Positions 36,955 to 48,200 of a stretch of 64,000 nucleotides of DNA are shown piece after piece. Source of the DNA: Lathyrus oleraceus (lineage: Eukaryota; Streptophyta; Magnoliopsida; Fabales; Fabaceae); contig NC_066581.1 of assembly GCF_024323335.1 (NCBI RefSeq), forward strand, positions 227,804,539 through 227,868,538. Direction: 5' to 3'. A model generated the notes under the pieces. That model saw only the letters and a program-made list of their open reading frames with translations, did no database searches and was not told the DNA's origin. The position numbers and the translations under genes are program-made. Numbering within the stretch: position 1 is the first letter of the stretch; each line of letters opens with the position of its first letter.

Positions 36955-37600
36955 TTGGAGTAAAAGTAGTAGGTGTAGATTGATTTATTGGTCTATGACT
37001 TATTGATGATGAAACTGCATGTTGAGTCTCATTAACAAACTTATTGAAGAGATTGAATAATAACAACTTTGATTCTTTTTTTCAGGTGGGAAACCGGATT
37101 CACTTGGTTGTGTGTTATTATTCTGTTTTCTTATATTAAGAACGGTAGAAGTTATGTCATTAAGTGGTATGTTGTAAAGAACTTTTGATGGTGCTCTGAA
37201 CCTCACATTACTTTCACGGTTTCTTATGATGTCTTCATCAATTATCTATTTTGGTGCTATTCTTTCTTTAAGAATCACTTTTCTCCTATGTCGTGCAAAT
37301 GCAGAAGGTGTAGATTCATTTGTTGGTCTATGACTTATTAATGATGAAGCTTTATGTTGAGTCTCATTTACAAACTTATTGAATAGATTGACACCAGAGA
37401 TTGAATAACAACAACTTTGATTCTTTTTACATATCGGAAACATGTTTCACTTGGTTATGTGTTATTATAATGGATTTTGATATTAAGAATTGTAGAAGTT
37501 ATGTCATTAAGTTGTGTAAGTTGTTCTAATTAATAATATATTTTTTTGCTCTTCTTTATTTAAGAGTATATTTTCTTTTATGCCGTGCAATTGCAGAATT
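36955..37600 (-). repeat. tandem duplication of about 345 bp upstream of Helitron Rep
   Basis: Two diverged copies. TTGGTCTATGACTTATT, TTGAGTCTCATT-ACAAACTT and a block with AACAACTTTGATTCTTTTT occur at about 36990-37085 and 37320-37430. AGAAGTTATGTCATTAAGT occurs at 37147 and 37494. The duplication covers the N-terminal or leader part of the Helitron gene. Confidence 0.75.
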
Positions 37601-38273
37601 GTACTTTCTGGACTGAGGTCTTTGAAAATCCATGTTGTTGGAGTAACGAACAAAAACTGCAGCTTAAACAAATGGTACAATGTAAGTTTAAGATATGACA
37701 TATGTGTTGCAACTCATTTATGTATTTTACTTTTGAAGTACATGTAAATTCATATGCATGAAACTTCATGCTATATGAACATTATGTTAAGGTCATGCAA
37801 CATATAGTTATAAAATATGTTCAATTGCATATGATATTTAATTACAAAGTTAAAAAGTCACACTTTTGATTGGAATGGTTACACGAAGAACATTGTGATG
37901 GTGATAAAATGTGATTCGCTTCATTAATGGTTGATACTAAACCAATAATTACATTAGGTTGTTTCATATTTATCATCATTGCAATAATAATTAATAAATT
38001 AGGTGACTATATTAATTCCATTATTACTTGTGAAATCATGATGCTATTAACCTACACCGATTCAATTGGCAATGCAGTATTCCAGAATAGTAAAATATAG
38101 TGACCATTAACATTTACTTTGTGGTAAACAGTGTAGTGGGTTAGAATATCAACTAATCACGCTACCTCTATAAGATATTTTCATTATTTTCAAGCAAAAA
38201 ATTTTGTTACAGAATCCCTCAATGTACTGTCAATTTGCATTACCACCCGGTCCAAAATAAGAAGTAATCTAGA

Positions 38274-38340
<67 letters not shown>

Positions 38341-38584
38341 TTTACCTATATCCTCGTTGTGCCTCTCAAGATATGAATTTCAGAAACTTTAAAACCACTT
38401 ACTCAATGTCTTCTTTGTTCAGCAGGTTACATACAAAACATATGTTTGTTACTCGATTTTGTGTTTTTCTCTAACCTAACATATTTTAATTTGGTTGGAT
38501 GAGAGTAACAGTTTTCGAATTTGCAGTCTTTCATCTTTTGACATCGATGAAATCATGTAAATAATAGGTGAGCAGGTTACGAAA
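37601..38584. other. Helitron interior without clear genes
   Basis: AT-rich sequence between Rep and the B3-like fragment. It includes (TA)n at 38280-38338. The plus strand near 38530 shows TTTGCAG and could be a splice acceptor upstream of the next feature; nothing else is recognised. Confidence 0.5.
38280..38338. repeat. (TA)n microsatellite
   Basis: About 29 TA units, uninterrupted. Confidence 0.98.
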
Positions 38585-39203
38585 GTGAACCAACCACAAC
38601 ATCTAAACCAAGCACAAGCAGCTGATTTGTTCCCTGAAATCAACAGGGTTGAGGAGCATGCAGTGGATGATCAAGCACAACAGGAGAATGCAAATGAAGA
38701 GGTGAACATAGAACAACCAAGTATAGCACATGAGAACATGAATATAGTTGAATTGGCAGCAAATTTGTTTTGGGAGAAAGACATCGCAAATACTTTAAAG
38801 GGTGGAAAAAATATCTTGGTGATAATTTATATAACTTACATACCATTTTCCATACATATGTTTTTCAATTGAGTATATTGTTATTTTGATTATTTATAAA
38901 CTGACAAAATATTTAAATATTTAACATATTCTAGCTGAGATTGTTAGGAGGGGTCTACGTGGGGACCAGATTGCCCTAACCATGATGGACCTTGACGAAA
39001 TGACTCCCCATGATTGTGAGATTCTAAAAGGAAACAGACCACAAATTGAAAGGTACCTTGGATATGGCTGATATGAGTATGCAAAATCCAAAAACATAAA
39101 GGTTGGTGATGTCTTGCTATTTCATTACCACTCTTCTACAGAGATGTTGTATGTTAGGCTGCTAAGACAACCAAGAAGGAGGAATGCTGGAAGGAAGGAA
39201 TGA
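38585..39203 (+). pseudogene. B3-domain-like gene fragment inside the Helitron
   Basis: Exon 1 at about 38585-38815 codes for an acidic, Gln/Asn-rich segment (MNQPQHLNQAQAADLFPEIN) ending FWEKDIANTLKGGKN. After an AT-rich gap ending in TTCTAG, exon 2 (38934-39203) reads AEIVRRGLRGDQIALTMMD, then QIERYLGYG, stop, YEYAKSKNIKVGDVLLFHYH and YVRLLRQPRRR. The GW-like turn, then LKxGDVLxF and a final strand, is the pattern of the plant B3 DNA-binding domain (REM/ARF-type transcription factors). A TGA at 39069-39071 sits where the fold usually has Trp, so it is a pseudogene. It is transcribed opposite to the Helitron genes. A captured host fragment is the simplest reading. Confidence 0.5.
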
Positions 39204-40315
39204 GGGTTTAGGGTCCATTTTTCTATGTGTTTTGGATGTTTGAATGTTTAGTTTAAGGAAAAGTTGTTTCACGATTCTGTCAGTGTCTTTTTTATTTTAA
39301 GTTGAACTTAATGTTTATATTTCCCTAATTATGTAATATCAATAAAATGAATGAAAATTTTCATTAAGTTTCTTTCAGTGACATTATGTGTAAAAGTTTA
39401 TTTTAGATGATATAAATAGCAATCTCATCTATTAGAGTTTTCAACGTGCTTTTACTAATTCCAAACATAAAGTTCATAAAAAATTCAAGATAAGAATGAT
39501 AAAACAATCATATCAATTTGAAAAACGATGTTGAATCATATGCATAATTTCTTTATAACAAACTTACAACAATATGTGAAGATTTCGGTTGGATAATGCT
39601 GACAGTTTAACATTGTTAAGTCTCTATTGATCGAGTTAGAATTTGATATCCTTGCTTATTGACCATTAATCTGAATAACAAACATGAGTATGTTGTACAT
39701 TAGCTTAACATGCCACATATAAGAATTGTTATGCTAATAAACATAAAATGCACTATATCATATGGCGATTAACAACCTAAATAGAATAATATTCCAAAAA
39801 AATATAATTAACATTGAAACCTAATCAAATTACGGTCACTTTAAAGATCAGAAAAATTACAAATTGATACCAAGTTTGGACTATAAAACATATTTGAGTT
39901 GAAACTGATAGAACTTCTAAGTATTTAAGAGCAATTATACATTAATTCATCAAAAAGAAATTACAATGGTGTTAACATTCTGAAAAAGTCATTAAGGCAA
40001 GGTAGATATCAATAGAAAATTCAAATTTGAAATGCAAACCCGAGCGGCAGAAAAAAAAACAATAGTTAGCTTAAGTTGTAATTATACATTAATCGTTCAA
40101 AGAAATATTCTTAAAAAGTACATTAGTTGAGGTTGATATCAACCAAAGATTAAATTAGAAAGGTAAAACCTCATAGATAAGAGAATTATGCTGGAATATC
40201 TCATATCTGTAATGGTAAAGACAACTTTGTTTTTGTTATTTGTACCATTCAATTAAGTCTGAATGAATTCATGAACTCCTCCATTAACATAAACCATTAA
40301 AGAAATAAAACCAAA
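39204..40315. other. Helitron interior, nothing clear
   Basis: AT-rich sequence with no long open frame. It may hold later exons of the RPA-like gene on the minus strand, but I could not recognise any. It contains polyadenylation-like AATAAA words near 39340 on the plus strand after the B3-like fragment. Confidence 0.4.
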
Positions 40316-40871
40316 TTAAATGATTACAGATACAAAATAACAAATATCAACGGTTAGATTACCAGTTAAGAATTCAGGTTGAAATTTTCCAACAAGCATG
40401 TTAGTCAAACTTGTCAATCTAAAATGGTTTAGAAGAATGTCGGGCAAATATGCAGCATTTACAAATGTTGCAGCACAAAAAATCAACTTGAATTTATGAG
40501 TGGTTGCTTTGAATGAGAAATTATTTTTAGAAACATTGAAGTTTTGCATGATGTAAGTGTGTCTTATAACAATTGTAGATTTATGCTTCTGAACTAAATG
40601 TGGTGGTATAATAACTTGGATCATGTTGCACTACAAAATTAATTAAATTCATTACATCAGAAACAAAAGTATATTGTTATGGATGAAATCATAAACAAAT
40701 AGCAAATGTAAAGTGAGATTAAATGGATATTTTCCCATAAATTAAAATCATTTTCATATGCTCTTTGTTTGACATGTTCGTGAGAGACCACAAATCTCTA
40801 ATCCATATATCAATCTTCCATAAATCCTTTGAGTCACTGATATCCCTAATATCTTCAATTCGACGTGCCAT
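40316..40871 (-). pseudogene. RPA1-like (replication protein A, DUF223/OB-fold) gene of the Helitron
   Basis: The first exon starts at 40871: MARRIEDIRDISDSKDLWKI, then WIRDLWSLTNMSNKEHMKMIL. The second block at 40316-40630 follows a TTTTGTAG acceptor: IQVIIPPHLVQKHKSTIVI, then MQNFNVSKNNFSFKATTHKF and KLIFCAATFV. These match the N-terminal OB-fold of RPA1-like proteins that accompany plant Helitrons and bind single-stranded DNA. No clean splice donor is visible for exon 1, and the rest of the protein is missing or unrecognisable, so it is probably dead. Element B inserted about 170 bp upstream of its start. Confidence 0.7.
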
Positions 40872-41035
40872 TAGGCTTTTGTGTTAAGTTGCAACAATAA
40901 TAAAAGTAGAAGAACTTTAAAAATTCTTCCATTACAAATACGCAGTGGTAATAATTATTCAAGCAAGATAAAAATACAATCATATTTAAAATGAACAACA
41001 AATGATACATAAATCAAACAGTCAAAATGAACAAC

Positions 41036-41040
41036 AAATG
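41036..41040. other. target site duplication of element B (left)
   Basis: AAATG, repeated at 56246-56250 directly after the other LTR. Confidence 0.95.
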
Positions 41041-41202
41041 TGTCATACGGTGAACTGACTTGGTGTATTTTGCTTTTTATCGCAATGTCGCGGATAGCAA
41101 GAGTCGCCACCGACTTTTCTTTTATCCAATAAGGAAAGGTGGAAAAGAACAGGAAAGACCTCAATGGATTTTGGGTTCGGGAGGTACATTATACAAAGGG
41201 AA

Positions 41203-41238
41203 GGTGTTAGCACCCTTTGTATCCATGGTTATCCATGG
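41203..41238 (-). promoter_or_regulatory. LTR hairpin and GGTGCTAACACC block, element B
   Basis: On the minus strand CCATGG-ATAA-CCATGG forms a 6-bp stem with a 4-nt loop. Eight nt later comes GGTGCTAACACC. The copy in the other LTR is at 54398-54433. Confidence 0.55.
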
Positions 41239-42264
41239 GCTCTTAATTGCTGGATCACTTATATTTTTGTCTGAAGAGTGTTCGTGAATTGTTTAAAAAA
41301 TGTTTCGAAAAGAGAGTTTAACTTTGTAATGATTCTCGTATGAATGTATACAAAGTATTTATCTCGTTTGATTTTGAAAACGGTTTAGAAAAATGTAACT
41401 TGGTAATGATTCTAGTATGAATGTATACCAAGTGGTGATTTTCTAGGATTTGCAAAGTGTGAGGGGTGGAAAATGTTTTAGGTTATGATCCAGTAATTGA
41501 GAGTTATACCTTCCTAAGGTCGTTATGGGCATTTCCTATCCTTATGAGGGTAAAACTGTCCTTACTATTGAGAAGTAAGTAGTTTTACCCTTTGGATGTT
41601 TAAGGGTCATCGTAGGGTCATCGATAGGTCATTGAAGGCAACAGTTGTAAGGATACCTTAGCATTCGAAGGGACGATCATCATTTAACGGTAGGCTACAC
41701 CGAAGGGTCATCGAGGGACAAAATCGTATATTCGAAGGCAACATCCGAGGGACTATGATTTATTTTATGATGATTTAATCGAAGGGCCATTGCTAAGTGT
41801 ATCCCCACATTCGCGGGACATGACCGTAATACCGTAATCGTAGGGTAACAAAGAGAGGTCCAAGATCACTTATTTAAAGGCAAAGTTTTACAATTAATTA
41901 GGTAGCCGTCATCAAGTAGGTAATTAGATTCATATTAAAACCAATACATTAAGAACAATTAAGCCATTAGGGTGGATCTTTGCCATAAAATTAATACATT
42001 AAAATCGATTGAATAATTCAGATTGAATCTCCATAAGGGTATCCCACCCATAAGGTGGAATGCCTAGCCGGCCATTTCCTTGGAAACATGTAAACCTTTA
42101 CACAATTCAACACACGGATTAGAGCATCGAGATAAAATATAATTGAAAGTTGCACCATAAAATAAACACAACAATCATGAACTCAAACCAAATGATGCAG
42201 AATTATAATAACATAAGATAGAACAGCCAAAAAAATGAAACAGCCGTTGTTCCCTTCGCCCCTG

Positions 42265-42910
42265 CTTCGCCTAGCGAAGGCCTAGCGAGTACTCGCTACT
42301 GGCTCGCTTAGCGATGTGCTAGCGAGCGCTGCTGGTTTTTGAATATGATATCAGTACAATCTCAACCAATTTTATGCCTTATGGATCTCATTACTGCAAT
42401 TATACGATTAATCATTTAAGGTATGCATGGTATATACTAAAGTTCACATGCCAAACTTAAGGTATTTCATAAATCTAATCATAAAGTTATATGCAAATTA
42501 AGAATATAAAACAATGATAGCAATGTAAACCTGTTAGCAGCTGAGTTGTGACTTCGAATCGGCAAATCGGATTGAATTGGGCGGAGGTAGAACTTGGTGC
42601 CGCCGAGTTCCTTCCAGGTTTGCCTCCAATGAGTATCAGGGTTTGCTTGCTAGGGTTCTCCTTTCGTCCCCGTCTCGGTTTTTTGTTGTCCTCCTTGGTG
42701 GATGAAGTGCCAGTATTTATAGTGCTCTTGTTGTGACCTAATGGGCTCAGAATGAAGCCCAGAAATTCTGACATTCGCAAGCTTCGCTAGGCGAAGAAGT
42801 TGCTCGCCTAGCGAGCCAGCTAGTTTGGGCTTTTACTGGATCTGATGCTTCGCTGGGGCGAGTGTCATAACGAAGTGTTCGCTAGGCGAAGGAATTGCTC
42901 GCCTAGCGAG
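42265..42910 (-). repeat. cluster of CTAG-centred dyads in LTR B
   Basis: Perfect or near-perfect palindromes of two kinds, CTTCGC-CTA-GCGAAG and GCTCGC-CTA-GCGAGC, at 42268-42330, 42788-42826 and 42875-42907. The inner CGCCTAGCG is constant and the outer arms change together. The same cluster is in the other LTR at +13195 bp. It lies on both sides of the TATA box. Confidence 0.85.
42714..42722 (-). promoter_or_regulatory. TATA box, 3' LTR of element B
   Basis: The minus strand reads CTATAAATA, a good plant TATA box, about 330 bp from the U3 start. Confidence 0.6.
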
Positions 42911-43050
42911 CAGGCCAGTTTGGGCCATTTTCTGGATTTGGCCTGTTGTGAGCTGGGCTTTTGTTCCTTTGAGGTCAGTGTCATAAAAATGAGTTGGAAT
43001 GCCCTGAAAAATGTCTTAAAATATTAATGGGCAAATTTTGGGGTATGACA

Positions 43051-43062
43051 GCTGCCCCTGTT
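43051..43062 (-). promoter_or_regulatory. polypurine tract candidate, element B
   Basis: The minus strand reads AACAGGGGCAGC directly before the 3' LTR. It is purine-rich and in the right place to prime plus-strand DNA synthesis, but interrupted by two C. Confidence 0.6.
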
Positions 43063-43086
43063 CAATATTCTTGAACCGAGAGAGTC

Positions 43087-44040
43087 AGAATGGTATGTAC
43101 GCCATTCGTGGTCTGGAGGTGGAAGATTATTGAACACTTAGAACGCCCCAAAAATTTGAACTTGTCAATTAGTTAGTCTGGATGGAGATGGGCTTAAAGA
43201 TGCCATCTAGGAAGTTTGATGATGAGAGCTTCAGAGTGCGTCGTACGTTAGAAGATATCTGAAGTCATGGGTGTCACTGGGTCATACGCCAGACCGTATA
43301 GTGAGTCATTCATTAGGCCGTCGACTTCACTGGGGAGTTAGAATGGGTCATACGCCGCTGGGGATAACAGATCAGAATGGATCATACGCTAGATCGTATC
43401 TGCGTTGCAGAATGGGCTGTCTGTTAGGCTGTATCTGACGAAAAGTAGTCGTACGCTAGACTACACCTCGGGATGTACCATACGCTAGGTAGTATCTGAG
43501 GAAGGAAGATTCGAATGGGTCGTATGCTAGACCGTATCGGACTTGTTAGGGGAGTAATATGTTGTGCCGAATCAAAATGAGATAAGGATCCGAATGAGTC
43601 ATACACTGCTGGGGATAAAGGATCAGAATGGATCGTACGCTAGATCGTATCTGAGTTGCGGAATGAGCCGTCCGTTAGGCTGTACCTGATGATGAAGGGG
43701 GTAGTCATACGCCAGACTACACTTCAGAATGTACCGTATGCTAGGTAGCATTTGAGGGGATGAACATCCAAGCGGGTCGTAAGCTAGACCGTCTCTGAGT
43801 AGCAGAACGAGCCGTCCGTTAGGCTGCATCTGATAATAAAGGGGTAGTCATACGCCAGACTACACTTCAGAATGTACCGTACGCTAGGTAGCATCTGAGG
43901 CCTTAAAGGTCCCAATGGGTCGTATGCTGGACCGTATTGGAGTTGTTGAAGGTCGGAATGGATCGTACGTTAGATCGCATCGGAGTTGAAAGAGTCATAT
44001 GTTGAGCTGAATCAGAATGAACCGTACGCTAGGCTATATC
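43087..44040 (-). repeat. array of dyad units with changing complementary arms (3' untranslated region of B)
   Basis: About 15 clear units plus several decayed ones. Each has an 8-nt core like GTACGCTA or ATACGCCA between complementary arms: GGTC/GACC, GATC/GATC, AGCC/GGCT, GTAGTC/GACTAC, TACC/GGTA and one ATGG/CCAT. Examples: GTAGTC at 43445 with GACTAC at 43459; TACC at 43476 with GGTA at 43488; GATC at 43631 with GATC at 43643; AGCC at 43810 with GGCT at 43822. The arm classes recur in a fixed order, giving a higher-order period of about 145-250 bp. Units are joined by words such as TATCTGAG and GAATG. The array lies between integrase and the 3' LTR. Confidence 0.9.
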
Positions 44041-45044
44041 TGATAGTATTTGTATATGTTGTATTTGCAATAAATGTCCGGGATGGGCTTATAGATGCCA
44101 TCACTAGGAGGACGTCAGGATGAATGTTGACATGGAGTGTATCTGAAAGATGTATTTGAATCTGAACGTAATCGATGAAGATGTCCGTCTGAATGGCTCT
44201 CTATTTTGACTGTATCAGGAAGATAATTAACCTGAAAAATAAAGTTAGCTTCATGCCATGTCATGATGCATGAGATGTTTTATGCTTTCGAAAATAACTG
44301 CGAACGATGTATACATGCGTATGCTGTGAAATGATGTAATGAATGAATTATGCATCTGAAAAGTTCTTCCTGAGGACTCTACTGGGGAAAATAAATCTCA
44401 ATCTTCTGGTTGGGAGATACTGGTATCGATGACCCTTTCTTAGCCGGGGATGCTTGATTTCTGTCTGATGGTAGAAATGTTCAACAGAAGCCTGGCTGGG
44501 GGTGGAAGAGATGACCCATTTGTCTAGTAATGCCACTCTCTTCTGGGAATGACTGGCTTTGCTGGGGAATAGGATTAGCAACGGATTCATTGGAAAGCAT
44601 GGTTAGACCTTCTCCACGATCCTGAAGTCTCGTAGTAATCGCTATTTCTATTTTATGCACGCATTTTTGGTGAACATCGATCATATCCAAATGCATATAT
44701 TAATTCGAATTAAATCAATGGACGCTTATGCAAACAAAACAGAGAAAGTAAAACAAGAGCATTTTTTTTTATTTTTTTGAAACTAAAATTATATTGATTT
44801 CGAAAGAGGGCCTATAAACAGGCAATTTGTATACAAGGAGACAAAAATCCTAGTAAGAGGAAATTGTCAAGAAAACAAAGAGAAAGCTATGCCGAAAACG
44901 TCCTATTGACTTTAATTCCACTACTGCCATTATGTCTTCAAACCTCTCATCTCCTGCTGTCGGATAGAAGTGATTAGCTTGTTCAGTCCTTTGAACTTGG
45001 ATGAAGCTGTCTGAGAACGGGACATAGTCATACACTTTGATCCC
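44041..45044 (-). other. 3' untranslated region of element B
   Basis: Noncoding sequence between the dyad array and the tandem repeats behind integrase. Only short frames are visible, and none has a family I recognise. An A/T run lies at 44761-44780. Confidence 0.6.
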
Positions 45045-45240
45045 TAATTTTTGCCTGGACCGCCTTTTCAGGTTTTCAATCCACCAGGATACCCTTTTTT
45101 GCCCAAGCCGCCTTTTCAGGTTTTCGACTTGCCGGGTGTACATTTTTTTTATGTTTATCCCTAAATTTTGCCCGAACCCTTTTGGTTCGCCGGGATGCCC
45201 TTACTTTTGCCTAGATACGTCGACCTAGCGGGTCTCTTTT
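45045..45240 (-). repeat. decayed tandem repeat after integrase, about 4 copies
   Basis: Units of about 40-58 bp with TTTTGCC, GCCGCCTTTTCAGGTTTTC and a CCGGGATGCCCTT-like end. Two copies are clear (45048-45145) and two are decayed. They overlap the end of the integrase frame. Confidence 0.7.
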
Positions 45241-48200
45241 ATGCGTAGTATTTTTTGACTATGTCTGTGTTCACGGGATGCGGGAAGTCTTCGCCGTCCA
45301 TTGTAGCTAGTATCATGGCTCCACCAGAGAATATCTTCTTAACTACAAACGGCCCTTCGTACGTGGGAATCCATTTGCCTCTGGGATCACCTTGTGGTAG
45401 AGTGATGCGCTTTACCACCAAGTCGCCAATTTGATACACCTGTCTCTTGACTCTTTTGTTAAATGCCTGGGTCATGCGTTTCTGATATATCTGTCCATGA
45501 CAAACAGCCGCAAGTCTCTTCTCATCAATCAAGTTTATCTGATCGAGTCGAGTCTGAATCCATTCCTCTTCATCTAAGCCCGCCTCTTTTATGATTCTTA
45601 GAGAGGGAATCTGGACTTCCACTGGTAAAACGGCTTCCATTCCGTAGACTAAAGAGAAAGGAGTTGCTCCTGTCGAAGTGCGTACTGAAGTGCGATAACC
45701 GTGAAGAGCAAACGGTAACATCTCATGCCAGTCTTTGTACGTCACCGTCATCTTTTGTATGATTTTCTTGATATTCTTATTAGCAGCCTCCACGGCACCG
45801 TTCATCTTTGGCCGGTACGGAGAAGAGTTATGGTGTTTTATTTTGAACTGCGTGCAGAGTTCAGTAATCATCTTGTTGTTCAAATTAGTACCATTGTCAG
45901 TAATAATTCTTTCAGGGATGCCATATCCACAAATGAGATTATTCTTGATGAATCGTGCCACCACATTCTTGGTGACAGAAGCGAATGAGGCGGCCTCTAC
46001 CCACTTTGTAAAGTAATCAATCGCAACAAGAATGAAGCGATGTCCGTTAGAAGCCGTAGGTTTGATCTCTCCGATCATATCAATGCCCCACATTGCAAAG
46101 GGCTAAGGGGCCGTCAACACGTTTAATGGAGCAGGAGGTACATGTATTTTATCCGCATAGATCTGGCACTTGTGACAAGTTCTGGAGTGATGGTGGCAAT
46201 CAGCTTCCATGGTAGACCAATAATACCCTGATCTCAGAATCTTCTTGGCCATCGTATGTCCACTGGAATGAGTCCCAAAAATACCGTCGTGCATATCTCC
46301 CATAATCTTTTCTGCTTCCTTTTTATCCACACAGCGAAGCAAAGTCGAATCGTGGTTACGTTTGTATAATACTCCATTACTCAGAAAGAACTTAGCGGAG
46401 AACTTCCTCAGGAATTTTTTGTCATTGATGGATGCCCCTTCAGGGTATTCCTGAGCTTCTAAATATCTTTTTACTTCGTGGAACCAAGGTTTTTCCCGTA
46501 CTCCCTCAGTGCTAAGTTCATAACAGTATGCCGGTTCATCTAGTCGCTCAATGGTGATCCTGGGAGCTTCATGGTCCCATCTGACTCTGAACATAGATGA
46601 CATGGTAGCTAATGCGTCTGCCAACTGATTCTCTTCTCGTGGGATATGTTCGAATGTAATCTCTTCAAAGTATGGGATTAATGTCATCACCCGTTCTCGG
46701 TAAGGGATGAGATTCGGATGCTTAGTGTCCCATTCTCCTTTGATCTGACTGATTACTAATGCTGAGTCTCCGTACACACTCAAAAACTTGACCCGCCGGT
46801 CTATAGCAGCCTTGAGTCCCAAAATACATGCTTCATACTCAGCCATATTATTGGTACAATGAAAACATAGTCTAGCAGTAAAAGGCGTATGGTAACCCTC
46901 GGGAGAAATGATTACCACACCAACACCATTGCCCAATGCATTAGAAGACCCATCGAAAACCATAGTCCATCGGGATCCTAGTTCGGGTCCTTCATCCGGT
47001 CCAGGTTCTTCATAATCAGTAACAAGCATGACATCCTCATCTGGGAACTCAAAATTCATAGATTGGTAATCATCCACTGCTTGATGAGCCAAATGATCGG
47101 CTAGCACGCTTCCTTTGATTGCTTTCTGGGTAGTATACTGGATGTCGTACTCTGTTAGAATCATCTGCCATCTTGCTATTCTCCCGGAGAGAGCGGGTTT
47201 CTCAAATATGTATTTGATAGGATCCATCTTAGAAATCAATAAAGTGGTGTGATTCAACATATACTGTCTCAGTCGGCGAACAACCCAGGCCAAAGCACAA
47301 CAAGTTTTCTCGAGCAGTGAGTATCTTATTTCACAGTCGGTAAACTTTTTGCTAAGGTAGTATATGGCATGCTCTTTTCGACCAGACTCGTCATGTTGTC
47401 CCAACACGCACCCCATTGAATTTTCTAACACGGTTAAATACATGATTAGAGGTCTTCCTTCAACTGGTGGCATCAGAATTGGAGGTTCTTGAAGATACTT
47501 CTTGATTTTGTCAAAAGCTTCTTGACATTCCTCATTCCATATCATCTCTTGATTTTTCCTCAGTAGCTTGAAGAGGGGTTTGCAGGTGGCGGTCAAATGG
47601 GAGATAAATCGGGCAATGTAATTCAAGCGTCCCAAGAAACCTCTGACTTCTCTATCTGTACTGGGAACTGGCATTTCTTGAATAGCTCTCACCTTGGCCG
47701 GGTCAACCTCAATCCCTTTACCACTGACAATAAAGCCCAGGAGTTTGCCGGACCTTACCCCAAAGGTGCATTTGTTCGGGTTCAACCTCAACTTGTATTT
47801 CTTCAACCTCTCGAACAGTTTGTATAAATGATCGAGATGTTCCTCCTCAGTATGAGATCTGGCTATCATGTCATCCACATACACTTCTATTTCATGATGG
47901 ATCATATCATGGAACAAAACCACCATAGCACGCTGGTACGTTGCCCCTGCATTCTTTAAACCAAATGGCATTACTTTATAACAGAACATGCCCCATTGCG
48001 TCACAAACGTAGTTTTCTCCATGTCCTCAGGCGCCATCTTAATTTGGTTGTAACCTGAGAATCCATCCATGAATGAGAACACCTTGTGTTGAGCGGTGTT
48101 ATCTACCAGAACATCAATGTGCGGGAGTGGAAAGTCATCCTTGGGACTCGCTTTATTCAGGTCTCGGTAATCTACACACATTCGCACCTTACCATCCTTC

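Larger units (their letters stand above)
31367..40871 (-). mobile_element. Helitron with Rep/helicase and RPA-like genes
   Basis: A rolling-circle DNA transposon on the minus strand. The likely 3' end is CTAG at 31367-31370 with a T beyond it, as expected for insertion between A and T. The Rep/helicase relic lies at 31870-36600. An RPA1-like gene (40316-40871) sits upstream; plant Helitrons commonly carry both. A B3-like gene fragment lies between them on the opposite strand. The 5' TC end could not be placed. It may lie right of element B, which would have inserted into the Helitron just upstream of the RPA gene, so the right limit given here is a minimum. Confidence 0.75.
41041..43050 (-). 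repeat. 3' LTR of element B
   Basis: 2010 bp, TG...CA with 8-bp perfect inverted ends. It contains a TATA box, CTAG-centred dyads and the conserved hairpin block. It is collinear with 54236-56245 without gaps. Confidence 0.97.

Noticed and set aside
43087..44040. Array of short repeats resembling a CRISPR
   Set aside because: Units are dyads without unique spacers, inside a plant retrotransposon, with no cas genes.
44850..45143. 97-codon frame behind integrase of element B as an extra 3' gene
   Set aside because: It overlaps decayed tandem repeats and shows no recognisable domain.
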